Positions 13,590 through 26,000 of a stretch of DNA of 64,000 nt are shown piece after piece (the stretch's first letter is position 1; each line of letters opens with the position of its first letter). Under the pieces are notes generated by a model. It ran no database searches. It was given only the letters and a program-made list of their open reading frames with translations, and was not told where the DNA came from. The stretch is from NCBI GenBank assembly GCA_036346395.1, contig CM070601.1:16365763-16429762 (forward strand). Direction: 5' to 3'. The translations under genes and the position numbers were made by a program. Origin of the DNA: Hsuehochloa calcarea (Eukaryota; Streptophyta; Magnoliopsida; Poales; Poaceae).

Positions 13590-14131
13590 TGTTGGTTTCA
13601 AACCTGGGATCGCTTCACATGTCCTGATGGAGATCCAGAAGATCACTCAAAGATTCACTCACTCGAGAGATAGAAAAACAGAATAGTAGAGCACACTGCA
13701 GGGTTTCTGTACACACGCGAGCACAATTGGATGCATCGGAGATGGAAGCAAACAAAAAAGAACTCAATTTTGGTGCTCAAAACTTTCGCACAGTTTTTTG
13801 TCTTCTTCACTCTGTTATTTATCTTTTATGGATGGCCTACAGTACTCTGAACTGAAAAACTAAAAGCTACTGATAACACGCCCGCACTAGCAACAAACAT
13901 GCCGACTTTTTAGCCACTAACACACCCATGACTTGGCCATATCCTGCACAACTCGGATCATGAACCGAAGTAACCAACGTGCAAGTGAATTACAAGTTCT
14001 GAACTTCTGACTCAGTTCTGAAACTTCAGAATGCTTGCTGAAACTCAGACTAAAACATAGCACTTATTAGGTTTCAGACAACACTAAATAAACTAACTGA
14101 CACAAGCTAACATGACAAGATTATTCAAACA
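13590..14131 (-). repeat. 5' LTR of the gag-only Copia element
   Basis: Partner of 12015-12558 with scattered substitutions. Its inner edge on the minus strand is directly joined to the TTGGTATCAGAGC primer-binding site (about 13575-13588). Confidence 0.92.
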
Positions 14132-14354
14132 TTCATACCGGCGACGAAGTCAACCCCGACCCTCATCAACAGGAGCAACATGTTAGTGGGGTGGTCGAAC
14201 CCCTACCACGCCATGCGGCCACGCGCGTCAGAGACGACCAGGTTGTCGTCGTCCAGTATCCGCGCCACGTCGTGCACGGGCCGACCACTACCGCGGCCGG
14301 GCACCAACCAGTGGATTTGGCATCTGTTGGCCCAGACACCTGGCAAGAACTCAT

Positions 14355-14772
14355 TCATGTCTCCCTTCTTGACACACACACAAGTATAAAGAAGAAGAAC
14401 CTTGTAACGGGAGTCATAACCTCGCGTCATTTTTTTCTTTCTTATCTTCTCAACTAATGGACTTAGCGATGCTAAAATACATGACCAATACACGCACGTT
14501 TGGAGAAACTGCTCGGCCCGTCATGCCACTACTGCACTCGCCCACGACGCCCACACTTGCGCCTTGACTACCAACTACACACACTATGATCATAATTGAC
14601 TGCTTCTTGCGATGACCGAACCAAGCAATGACGTATGCACACCACTAGCTCATACATACTTAGCTGCATGCACATACTAGACAAACGTGCATACACTAGT
14701 GCTTACTAATCATCTACATGCAAAACAATAACTCTAGGTTACACAAAACTACATGTTAAGATTATTCCAACA
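14355..14772 (-). repeat. LTR-like insertion (possible solo LTR) in the B-lectin exon
   Basis: B-lectin coding stops abruptly at 14773 and resumes near 14354. On the minus strand the interrupting sequence begins TGTTGGAATAATCTTAACATG, very like the start of the neighbouring Copia LTR (TGTTGGAATAATCTTGTCATG). The other boundary is not clean: I could not find both a CA terminus and a matching 5-bp duplication. It could be a solo LTR with a damaged edge or a composite. Confidence 0.45.
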
Positions 14773-17700
14773 GAGTCAGCGCTGGCAAGCCTGCTGTCCG
14801 GGGAGACGAAGAGGGTGGCGCCGGTGTTGTCCTCCACCGTGCCCGGCCCCAGGTCGGCGCGGTTGGGGACCCACACGACGGTGCAGATGGAGACCCGGGC
14901 GTACTACACCCTGACGTAGGTGTTGTTGGAGCCCGACGGGGTGAAGAAGCCGAGCGCGAAGCCGCCGGCGCCGACTGAGACCAGTGTGTCGTTGCCCCTG
15001 ACAAGGGCGTACCCTCATTGGGTCATGGGTGTTAGTTTAACACCTTTTTTTTTGAAAAATATCTGATATACAATATGTGTGTGTGTGTATGTATGTATAT
15101 ATTGCTAGTTAGGTCAAAACTATATTTTGTATCCGCAAATGAATTTAGTCCGCACACCCCACACCTCGCGCGCGGCCATGTAACACATGTGGGTGGGGGT
15201 GGCTACAAAGGCGAGTGACGGTCGGTGGGCACGGTGCCGCGCTGCGACGAGTAAGAAGGCGTGAGGCGGCGTAGAGCGCAGGGTGAGCGTGCGGCAGCGC
15301 GAGAGAACATAGATGCCTGTGGCAGCGCGACAAACAGTGAGGCAGGGAGCGGGTGGCGTGAAGGGAGCAGCGCAGCGGCTAGGAGGGAGAGTGGCAGCGA
15401 GAAGGGAGTAGCGCCTCCAGCTCACCGTCGTCGTCCTCTCTCCAGATCCAGATGTGCTTCGCCCACTCCACTTTTTCTCCCTAGCTCTGCTCTGCTCTGG
15501 CTCCGGTTCTTTCTGGAGTCTAACCTCTGCCTCTGCTTTCTTGGTTCTTTCCGATGAATGTTACACAAAAATGCAATTTTTGCCTTGGGTAATGAGCAGT
15601 TTGCTGGACCCTTGTTACATATGTCTACGTGCTAATTTTTGCTCCATGGAAAGAACATATAGCTTCCTCTTAGAGGGGGTTCTTGTTGATGCGAAAAAAG
15701 CAGGGTCAGAAAGGTATGCAACTATTATTGTTTTTTTGTTTGTTTTTTTTAAGAAGGTAGGAGCTCTGTTGATCACTATTAGAGTAAGCAAAATAAGTTT
15801 TAGCAGTCTAGCTGCTACAGCCTAGAACAGAAAAAGAGAGAAAATAACAACAGCCAAACACCAAGTACAAGTCTTGACCACATCCTACAACAACAACACC
15901 ATAACTCAACAAAATCAGAAACCTGTAGCTAAAATAACAATGTTCCTGGTTTCTATAATTTGTTATTTAATTCATGTCATTATGCTCGCTTTATATCGCC
16001 AATTTCCTCGTAAGAAATCATTAATTTCTTTATCTTTTGTATTATATTATATATCGTCGTATCAGTGTTTCGGAGTAACCGATATTTTACAGTATCAATG
16101 TATCTATACAATCTAACTTCGAAGCCAAACAACCATCCTAAAAATTCTAGATTCGTCACTGTGCGGCTGGCCCGGCGAGACGGTGTCCCGGGCACGGGAA
16201 GCCGAGGAGAGCATCAGCAACAGCTGCTGCTGCAGGAGGCAGAGCTTGTGGTTTTTGGCCATTGCTGTGAGTGCAGTGTTGTACTACAGGTACAAGCCTA
16301 CAACTATAGTAAGCTCGCGGCACAAGAGCATCGTTGTGATCAAGTGTTATTTATACACGGAGTAGTACGTTGCGGCCAGCGCCTCATTTTTGGTTCATTG
16401 GCTGAACTGGAGTGAGCCGATTTGGGCGTCGCGTCGTTAATTCTGGTCATCCGCGTAGGAAGGCCATAGGATGCGGTTGGGCTACGCGAGTTTGATAGGA
16501 AATGGATCTTCTCCCTTGGCCCAATGCACGACGATGGCCCTGAAGAATTTGCTACTGCAGCATGATGCATTGTTGTTCTGAACCCTGTCACCGCACGGAT
16601 CAGCACAAGGAATTAAAATCATGGATGCCATGTACTACGAGTTTAGAACTGTGCACACACTTTGGGCATCTGGCTGTATTGTAGTGGGGACGATGATGAT
16701 GCGTCCCTAAAGACGGTCATGCAAGGCGTAGAAGCCATGAGTACTGCTGCATGCAGTTGCAGTTGGCGACCACAGACTAGCTAGAGATCGATCGATCCTA
16801 TCATTTCTTTGCACGTACGGGTCGATGGGCCGAAAGATGTGCGGATATCTCACGCATGCATCCATGATTGTGTTGTGAGACAACCTTGAAGGCCAAGCCA
16901 CACACAGATCCAAAACTAAAGTGGAGGAGATGCTCACAGAAACCCTAGTCTTCTTCTCGTACTCTTTTAATTCTTAATTCCTAATGGTGGGTGCTCCCGC
17001 CCCGGCTATCCGTGTTGGGTCCGCCGCTGCACAGAAGCAAGCATGCACACGTCAACTCACGCTCGACCGACGCATGCAAATATCCAGGCCCTAGTTTGAG
17101 TGTCAAGTGTTTTTTCTTTTCTTTTCTTTTCAGAATCCACACAGTCAAGTGCATGACAACGGGACATGTACAGAGTACGTAGTGCACCAATCCATCGGAG
17201 GCACGAATTCGCACTGCTCGAGCGCCCATCATTAAGCTGCCGCTTTACAGCAAAGATACGTTTGATGAGCGAAACCTAAACTCGCAGAGCAAATGAACAC
17301 TCAGCCTGCACGCCTGGCCTATCGTACAAAGAGCCTTGCTTTAAATCTGCTGATCATAATTAAATTTGTTAAAATCGCGATTCTAATTGTAGAATTGCAC
17401 GATTCTATAATCCTACAATACCAATACGATCTAAATTGTATCTTGTGTCGGAACCTAGTAGAATCATGGTAAAAATCGCCCTCCTGGTCGTAGATTCAGG
17501 TAGAATCATGATAGAATTATGGTAGAATTGTGTAGAATCACGCATCATCTTATATTATAAAAGATTTATGTGTTTGGTTATGTCATATCCCTCAATTCAA
17601 GTTATATGATAAGTACTAGATAATTAGTAGGTTAGATATTAAGATTCGGAGGTTTGGAATAATAAAAATTATTTTACTTTTTATGTAAAATGATCAAGCA

Positions 17701-18412
17701 ATGACAATGTTATTAAAATTAATATTATAGCCATAGCTCTGAATAACATGGAATATAAACTGTGATTTAGACATTTGTCAATCAAATCAGATGCCGACTT
17801 ACCATTGAGAAAAAAAATGTATTTTTTGGTAGAATCGGTAGAATATTATATTATATTATTTTGAAAATGTGGGCAATATTTTAATTCTATATTTTAATAA
17901 AATACATATATTGCAAAAGACTAATGATGCATAAACCAGTACTAACAGCAGGCAACTCATTGTACTTCACGGAATGTAATAAGTCAATCAGTCGCACGAA
18001 AGACTTACTGTCGAGTTCGATGAAGAACAGGAAGCAGCGCAGATGCAGGCGAATTAGCCACACGAGTGGTCGTGCAGTTGTGCGCTGCCTAGAAACCTTA
18101 TTGCCGCCTCCGTGCAGGTCTTCACGGCAGCAATGGTTCGGAGATACCGCTCCTCTTCTTCACGGTGCACGCCGAGAAGAAGAGTCGACAAGGTCTAGAC
18201 GACGCAGTATGACAGCACAGTTTTGCAGGGGAAGAATAGAAGGAATGGAGGCAGTGTCTATGCGCAATGCTCTGGACGTCTCCAGGCATATATATAGAGA
18301 TGACTAGTAACTGACTGATTAAGTAGCCATTTACCCACTGGTAACTGACACATTTAACCAGCAATTTACCCACTGGTAACTGTCTATCATCATCACCCAA
18401 TAAAGTCTCAAA

Positions 18413-18445
18413 TTCAAACGTTTGAATCTCATTCAAACGTTTGAA
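18413..18445. repeat. Two copies of the palindrome TTCAAACGTTTGAA
   Basis: A perfect 14-bp palindrome occurs at 18413-18426 and again at 18432-18445, with 5 bases between. Such a paired palindrome can be a protein-dimer site or part of an old inverted repeat. Nothing nearby identifies the user. Confidence 0.85.
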
Positions 18446-18929
18446 ACTCAGAGAGAGATGCATAGTGCGTGCGTGTGTGTTTAGCCAAAGTTCTCATCGT
18501 GCCATCCTCATCCATGTGTCACATATTTTAAAGAGTGGTAAGAACTCCACCTTATATGTTTGTCACCTCCACTTACCTTAGCAATATGTTACTAAACCAT
18601 ACATACTTTGGAATTATAGAAAATAAGTCTAACTCATATAGGTCTATTCCCAATATATTATTCGATCATAAAATACAATCCTCCGATCCAATTCAGAATC
18701 GTAATTCTCACAACCTTGATCACAGTAAAGGCGAGTGTTTCAGAGCTTAATTTCTTGTCTGAAGTGGCACCGTCATAATGCAAGGGATGCTAAACTGTAC
18801 ATATGGTCCATACTACGAAACTTGGCTTGCTTTGAATTAAGGCAGGGCCGGTTCAGTCTTTGGTCTAAAAACATATGGTCCATACTCTCCAGACTGAAGT
18901 CCTTGGCAAAATTAACCAATAAGAAGGGT

Positions 18930-18951
18930 GATCTGATCTGATCTGATCTGA
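18930..18951. repeat. (GATCT)n microsatellite
   Basis: Four to five tandem copies of the pentamer GATCT. Read directly from the sequence; no function inferred. Confidence 0.9.
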
Positions 18952-19867
18952 TCATGAATTCCTGACGACATTTTCATCAAGGGACATCGATCGATCGGCC
19001 AGTTGCTATTGCTTGGTAGTTGGAAGTCTGGAGCTGTAGCTAGCTGGCCCTTGAAATAGCTGCCTCCTTGGACCGCACCTGCCATGGCGGGTTCCAAGGC
19101 CACTGCCCATCGGAGTTGGTGGCGACAATGAGATGGAAGCATCTTGATGTGACAGGAACCAAATCTATGCCAACTCCCGAGTGCCAACTTACGATTGCTC
19201 TTCGATCGAGCCATCCAGCTTAATTAGTGTCCGTGATGCAGTATTAATTAATTGCCGTAATTGACGCTGAAAGTACTACTACTTGAAAGGCTCAAGCATG
19301 TCTCTCTCACCTACCGACTCAATGTACAGCTAGATCAGTCTCGACATGTTTCTGAATTCTGATGCAACCATGAGCCAAGAGCAGTGATGTCTCTGCCTCC
19401 TCTATGTTGCTTAATTTGTTCTTCGAGAAACTCAGTTGCTGGGGCCGATTGCACCCGTCTGTCCAGTCGGTTGGTAAGGGTGGGCACAATAGTTGATGAC
19501 TGAACGGATAACGATCGGGAGTTTTGTCATCAACTTTCTAGTCTCATCTGGACGACGTTTACTACGTCAGTGTTGCATTATGCAGCTAAATTCTACAGCA
19601 TGAGGAACATTGTGAATTGCATAGGGAAGAGTTAGATTAAGGTCCTTCTGGAAGCTAATCCTGCGTTGGCCCGTTTGAAACGTGGAATTGAACTGTTTCC
19701 TATGAAATCACTGCAAAAATCCTGCGTTTTAAATAGGCCCTAAACATTTTTCATGGGCCACAAGCTTCATCACTCAATCTGAGCCGTTGATTCGTCAATG
19801 AGAACCGGGTGAGCCGCGGGGATCCGTTTGGCAACGTTTAGTTGGCCAAACCAGAACTGCAAGCCGG

Positions 19868-19877
19868 CCTATAAATA
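19868..19877 (+). promoter_or_regulatory. TATA box of the quinone reductase gene
   Basis: CTATAAATAC lies 137-146 bases upstream of the ATG at 20014. It is followed by a CT-rich and C-rich leader, the usual look of a plant core promoter and 5' UTR. No other TATA word lies closer to the start codon. Confidence 0.7.
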
Positions 19878-20013
19878 CTCACTCCCCTTGCCTGCAACAC
19901 ACCACACTGCTCCCCTCCAACTCATTAAACAAACGGAGACTAACAACTCCCTCCGGTCCTCCTCCTCATCCTCCCAGATCTCAGATCCGCGGAGCTCCAG
20001 CCCGTCGTCTCCA

Positions 20014-23000
20014 ATGGCGGTCAACGTCTACGTTGTGTAAGCATCCACACCATCCACTCCTTGGAATTGATCAGTTATCCCGTTATTACCCTATTGCTCT
20101 GTTCCTGAAACTGACTTCTTGATGTTATTACACATGGTTCTGTATCGAGATCATGGATATAGTCGGCAATCACAATCCAGAAACCATTCCTGTGGTTTTT
20201 TTTTTTGCTGGAATCTAGAACGGTTTTTAGTTTTGACTACTGCGCGTCGATGTCTAGGATCAATGAAATTAAAGAGGTACTCACTTGTAGATTGTGCTTA
20301 GTCCATTACAATGTCATGGTCTCAATCATGGTGGTGTGTTGGTCGTTGATGGAATTGTTGCCACAATGAGGCCAACCCAAACGGTGGTGGGACCTGATCA
20401 CTCTTTTAAAAAGAGACGCAGAAATTGCAAAGCATTTACGGTTACTAGTGGATGCAAACAGCACCTTGATTACTATCCCAAGTTCAGTTGCTTTGGTAAA
20501 GATTTTATATACGAATATATGATATCTTTGTCAACTCCCCTGTTCCCACCAGCTATTAAGGACAACTAGTCATGATTAGGCCTGGTGATCAGATTGCTGT
20601 GGAAAGACCAATCTGGCAATGCAATTTGTAAGTTTTTTAGGACTAAAGCAATTGGTAAGGTTTTATTAGGACTAATGCAATTTGTAACTATAGCATACTG
20701 CAGGTTAGACCACAACATATTTTTTAAAATAAAATAAAATGGAATACTTCTTTTTTGAACAGGGATAACCCAGTTTTTATAGAAAGGTAGTAACCAAGTT
20801 TACAAGCTAAACAAACTACAACCGAACAAGCTGGGGTTACTAGCTAACAATCCTACACAAAGGTTTACCGAACCAAAGACAGAAAATACTCCCCAGGTTA
20901 CAAGTCCAAAACACAGGGAGCCAAAATAAGACAAACAGAAGATGAACGGGCTGCTTAGCTAAGACCGCCTTCCATCGCAAAAGTTCTTCAACCACTCCTC
21001 AGTCGCCTCAAGTAGTTTGTCCAACTTCAAAAGATCAGTTTCTGTCAGGAGGATTCGCCACCGCTGCAAACAAGATACAAATTTGAACATAACGTCAGAC
21101 GGGTACTTAGGAAAAATCCTCTCAATTGCTCCCTTATTTCTGATTTTCCAAAGAGTTCAGGCAGGAGCTGCGAGCGAAACTGAATAAACCAACGTGAGAG
21201 TCATTAGCATCCCTCTTCTCAAGCCACCTCAAATGTAGATCATCAAGAGAGTCTGAAATTCTCTCCCAACAAAGAATCTCTTTAATACAGAACCAAGCAA
21301 ATTTTGCTAAAACACAACGAAAAAACACATGATTAACATCCTCGACAATCCCACATAAGGCACAATTAGCATCCCCTTGCCACCCTCTCAATCTAAGTTG
21401 ATCCGTTGTTTGAATTCTACTCTGATAAGCCTGACATAAGAAAATTTTCACTTTGAGAGGAAATTTACTAACCCAAAGTTTATGCATCTTTCTACTAGTT
21501 ACACCCCCCATAGACCAGATGCCTGTATAATTTGTGCATTAAATCAAATGAAACCCATATTTACATCAGTGTGATGCAAAACTAATTTGTTTTGTGCAAC
21601 ATGAAACTTGTATATGAGGTGAAATCTGTAGTCAAAACTGTCCTAAAGTAACATGTAAAATGCAGTATTTCCGTTCTCTCTCCTATTATGGGTTTATAGG
21701 TTTTCTCTCTTTTTTGGAAGGGTTTTCTAGTTTTTCCTTTTTCAGTCGATTAAACTTTTAGGGTGTCCTTCTTTCTGTCTAAATATGCAAACTTGTCAAA
21801 TGCGGCACCTCAATGAAAATGGTAGTCCTTTTCTACTGCTGCCCTTTTCTGTTGATGTGGATTTTCCACTACAATCCCACTGTGTCCTCTGTTGGACATG
21901 CATGTTTGCTAGCTCTTGTTGCTTCCCAATGTGACACCAACGACATAGACCTTTACCTCCCCCACACCCCCACAATTATACCTGTCTTAGCAAGCTTATT
22001 TGCAGCACAAAACCAATCAATGCATAATTAATATCCAAACAGTATGACCAGGTAGTCTAGTGGTGGAGCCAGGGTTTCACAAAGCCTCTGGCTGGAAACT
22101 AAGCTTCTATAATTCGCAACAAATACTATCCACACCAAGACATAACAAAGAACATCACAAATGCACAATTGAAATGAAATTTGAATTCCATGCTTAACAA
22201 TACAACAAAATAGATAAAACATAGAAGAACAATATAGCATAGTACAGTGATACAAAAGTTAATACCTAACTAACAAAGATTTGGTTCATCTGAGGTTATC
22301 ATGCCTTCATCAGTAATAGCACAAGAACCTGAACCTGCAAAGATGAAATAGCGTAAGTCATGGATAAAACTACTTACTGATGCGAATTGCAGAACATACC
22401 ATACCATTAGCACGATATAGTTTCTGCTTACGCAATCTCATACTTTAAAATAGCAGGTGAAACAGTTGAGAGACTATAATGGAAGTAGGCAATAAGATCA
22501 TCAGACATTTCCAACATGTCAGATAAAAAACTAATAAAATACAGAGATTTCGATGTGTACCACTGCAACTCTGGTTAGCCTTCCTTGGTCTTCCACGCCT
22601 TCAAGAGTACCCTCAAGTCCGAGTATTATGGTACATGCGCTCACAAAATGCCTTGCATAATCGTATGTATGAAATCTGAAGAAGAAAATATGTGACAACC
22701 ATGAAGCAACTTATGTGTTCCCCTTATCAGAATTTGATAGCTTCATTTAAAGAGATCACGTCCAATGCATTCCTCTTGTATTGTTAATTTATCCAGTTGT
22801 TTTTAGAACTAATTCCGTGGAGGATCATAAATAAACGAAAATGAAACATCACACGGTTTTGCAACTACACTTCACGGAGAGACTGGTCAAATCAAAGGAA
22901 AAAATAGCTCTGGGAAAAATACATCAGCAATACTGTGGCACTAGTATATTTATATTTCTTGATAGCAAGACATCACAGAAATACCCTTCTCAAAAAGACA

Positions 23001-26000
23001 TCACAGAAATATAACAATCTGTAGTACTGCTTTATTTTTCTGTTAAACATTCAACGAACTGCCAAGCGGTGTGATTCCTGATTGTCAAATTAGAGTATTA
23101 GACTATCAATTTTCATCTGTTTTTATACCTTCACTGTCTAGTGTATGAACTAAAAAAGTTGGTCGATTGAATTCTAACATGCCCTAAAAGTTACTTTATT
23201 ACATGGGCAAGGAAAATAACTGATACCGAACCGAATTCAATAAGCATAAGCGTAAACTCAGCATGACAAAAAGGGTACTCAGTTAAACCCTTCTGCTTCT
23301 ACAATCAAATTCAACATGTGGTACAATGATCACAAAAGCAAAAGGCATGCTCACCCCAAGTAAATCAACACAGAGCACGGAGCGAAGCAGCTCCGAGCGG
23401 GATGGTCAAGCGAGGGCGGTGGTGCAGTGCGGTGTGGAGAGGAGGGGACTTGGAGGAGGCGGCCCAGCGAGGGGGACGACACGGCTGGAAGGGAACCAGC
23501 CAGGGAGGGGGGGGGGGGGCGAGGGAGGGAGGGTCTTCCAGCCAGGGGGGAGGCGAGGGAGTGAGGGGACGGCGGCACGACGCGATGGAGCGAGGGACCG
23601 GGGGCACGGTCGTGAGTGGGAGGAGGGCGACCGATGCAGAGAGCGAGAAGGCCGTGTTGTGGAGCGATGGAGGGAGCCGGCGGACGCGACTTGGGACAGT
23701 GGTGGGCTAGCGGCGGCGGCATGGTCGAGCGAGGGCGGCGGCACGGTCTGGACTGGAGGGGAATTGGAGGAGGTGGCCGAGCGAGGGCGGCACGACTGAG
23801 CTCCCGCCTCGGCCCTTGGCGATTTGCCGGCTTGAGTGAAATAACCCAAATTTTCAGGTTTGTCATAATTTTGAATATTTTTGCTTGATTTTTGAATTAT
23901 TTCCCAATTTGGCAATCTTTCCCTCCTTTTCGCTTTTCCTTTTCGCTTTTCCTTTTCGGTATTGCCGTTTTCTCCACCCGAAAATGCTTCCATCCTGGGC
24001 GCCACCCCCCTTTCTTCTTCCCCGTCACTTCGGTCATCACCTCCCCTTCGTCACCCGGCAATCGCCTCCCTTCGTCAGTCGCGCAACCTCCCGTGCCACC
24101 TCGCCCCATTCGACGCTTCCACCACCTTCATCGCCGCCCTCACCTCGCCACCTCCCCTCTCCCGGCGCCGCCCAACCACTCCCGACCGCCCACGTTGCCT
24201 CCCTACCTCACCGCCTCCCTGGCGCAACCGTCTATCTCCGGCTATAAAAGCCCGCCCGGGGCTTGCCTTCATCACCATCTTCCACCCCCACCACCTCCCC
24301 TTCCCTCCCATCGCTGGCATTGGCCGAATTTGAGATTCTCCCCGCCGCCCTTCTCCTCTGCCGAAGGTGAGTCGAGGTGAAATCCATTGCTCATATTCCT
24401 CCCCTCCCCTTCCCCTTCCGGCCATAGCTCCGCCTCGCCACCGCGGTTCTTTCCCCCACCCCCTCCCTCACTGGAGCTCGTCGGCACCACATCTCCCCGC
24501 CGCACCCCTTCGGCCGCCACCGCCAAGCCGCCACAGTCGCCCCAAGCCCCACCAAAGCCACCCCCGTAATCCCCGTCGCCTGCCGGTGCTCATCGCACCA
24601 CCCACTCTCCTCACTGGCCTCTGGAACGGCTAGAGCACCGCCGACCTCCATCTCCTCTACCTGGGGGCGAGCACGTGGGCCTCTCGGCTGCGCGGCTCAA
24701 GCCGCCTGTGGCTGGGTCTTTAAGGCCCGACCGTTTAGGTCGTGGGCCGCTATAGTAAATGGGCGACCATTACTGTTTATACAATTCGGCATTTTTCTAT
24801 TCACATGCACAACCACTTTTTTTAACTGTTCATTACCCGCAAAAGAATTGCCATTGTTCATCTTCATGAAACATAATTACTATTCATAACCAAATCTCAT
24901 TCATGAATAGTAATTCAAATATGTTCACCCATTTCATCCTAAATACTATTCATCATCCGCCACCTTTCACCCGAAACCCTAATTTAACATTATATGTCAT
25001 TTCTGACTGTTTTGAGCCCGTGAATCCATATTTTAACTCCGTTGAGCCGTATGAGGCTCTAAATAAATATCTATCATCCCACACTACCTTCCTTTATGTT
25101 TCATTATCTCTTTTCTATATTTTTGTTGTGCTTGGATTCATTTCTCAGCTCTGCTCAGTCTAAATAAACACCAAATAAATCTCAAACACCTCCCACCACC
25201 TTCCTTTATGTTTCTTTTTTTATTTTATTTACTTGCATGTTGTTCCCAGCTCATTCCTTGTCGAGCCGGTTTTTAACTTTGATGACCAGACTCCGGAAGA
25301 CGCAAGACAAGACTAGTATTTAAAAGATTTTGTGCAAGAAGGTAAGTCACATTCTTTGATCATTTTGAGTCTATAATTCATCTATTTATATTTATTACTT
25401 TCATTATTGTATTTGCATCAATTACTTTAAATACTGAAATAATACTTTTGAATGTCATGATAAATAGATAAACCCTGATCCCCACATAAAAACCCACCAA
25501 GCTCTTGTAGGTCATATTCACCTTGACAAATTCACATAAAATATTAGCTATATAAATAGCTTTGTCACAAAAAATGTTTAAACATCCTGAAAAGCAGTTT
25601 TGGCAGTTCACCAAAGGTTTGGTGGAGAGTTGAGGGTTGTGTCCAGGAAGTTGGGCTACCCAAAAGACTTTGTGATCAAAGTGAGTAGAAGGTGGGGCAA
25701 AGAGAATGGAAAGCCACAAGTTGGTTGTTAGACCACTCCCCCACTAGAGACAAGTAAGGATGAGAACCTTATGCCAAAGTAACCGACACAGTAAATGCTC
25801 AACCACATGTGTGGTCATTACTCCCTGGCTTAGTACACTGCTCTCCCGATTGAATATCTACAGGAATTGGGGTGGGATAGGAGTGGGTCTGAGGGGACAC
25901 TCACTGGTCTTCACAACAGTAGGCACCATCAACATCGGGTCAATATTTCCGCCATTGGCCGGTGGTCCTCCAAGGCTGTATGGTCCAATAACCTACTGGG

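Larger units (their letters stand above)
12015..14131 (-). mobile_element. Gag-only non-autonomous Copia element inside the receptor-kinase exon
   Basis: LTRs of about 543 bp (12015-12558 and 13590-14131) enclose a 1.03-kb interior and are flanked by the perfect duplication TTCAT (12010-12014 and 14132-14136). In the minus sense the 5' LTR is followed by ATTGGTATCAGAGCGAGG, a canonical initiator-tRNA-Met primer-binding site. The 3' LTR is preceded by the purine tract AAGGAGGGTGAT. The interior encodes only Gag: there is no protease, integrase, RT or RNase H, and no room for them. The inserted DNA splits host codons at the start of the S-locus glycoprotein domain, so the element landed in the exon after that gene existed. 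Confidence 0.93.
11238..15018 (-). pseudogene. G-type lectin S-receptor-like serine/threonine kinase, pseudogene
   Basis: Ectodomain exon of a G-type lectin (S-locus) receptor-like kinase, a plasma-membrane receptor class. In order on the minus strand: a B-lectin part at 15018-14773 (GNDTLVSVG, FALGFFTPSG, TVVWVPNRAD), its continuation at 14354-14137 (ARILDDDNLVVSD, FDHPTNMLLL), the S-locus glycoprotein domain (MTLTVWTSP, DPEVFIWNG, WNLYWYAPKDQCD), an EGF-like block (CGPNGVCDINSLPVCSC) and a PAN domain ending GQDLYVRLAAADL before a GTACGT donor. Lesions: TAG for Trp in the VRV-YARV block, TAG for Gln before GFDHPT, a frameshift near 11820 and another near 11285. There are also two insertions, a gag-only Copia (12015-14131) and an LTR-like segment (about 14355-14772). 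Signal peptide, transmembrane and kinase exons are not found. The domain order is clear; the gene cannot encode a receptor. Confidence 0.88.
15019..19868. other. Intergenic region with short repeats
   Basis: No gene that I can support. Contents: a GC-rich block (15150-15480); many copies of the word TAGAATC and its inverse (about 17340-17560 and 17830), typical of decayed repeat DNA; two perfect copies of a 14-bp palindrome (18413-18426 and 18432-18445) beside a repeated CCCACTGGTAACTG word (about 18330-18385); and a (GATCT) run near 18930-18950. The last 250 bases before 19869 are the upstream region of the quinone reductase gene. Confidence 0.5.

Noticed and set aside
14409..14777. GAGTC on both sides as a TSD for the LTR-like insertion in the B-lectin exon
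   Set aside because: With that boundary the insertion would not end in CA on the minus strand, and extra non-exon sequence would remain down to about 14355.
22056..22085. tRNA-like word TAGTCTAGTGGTGGAGCC
   Set aside because: No acceptor stem, anticodon arm or T-loop consensus at the correct spacing.
23326..24651. Overlapping frames of 100-199 codons on both strands
   Set aside because: GC-rich repeat block and LTR promoter zone; no domain or start context and no conserved motif.
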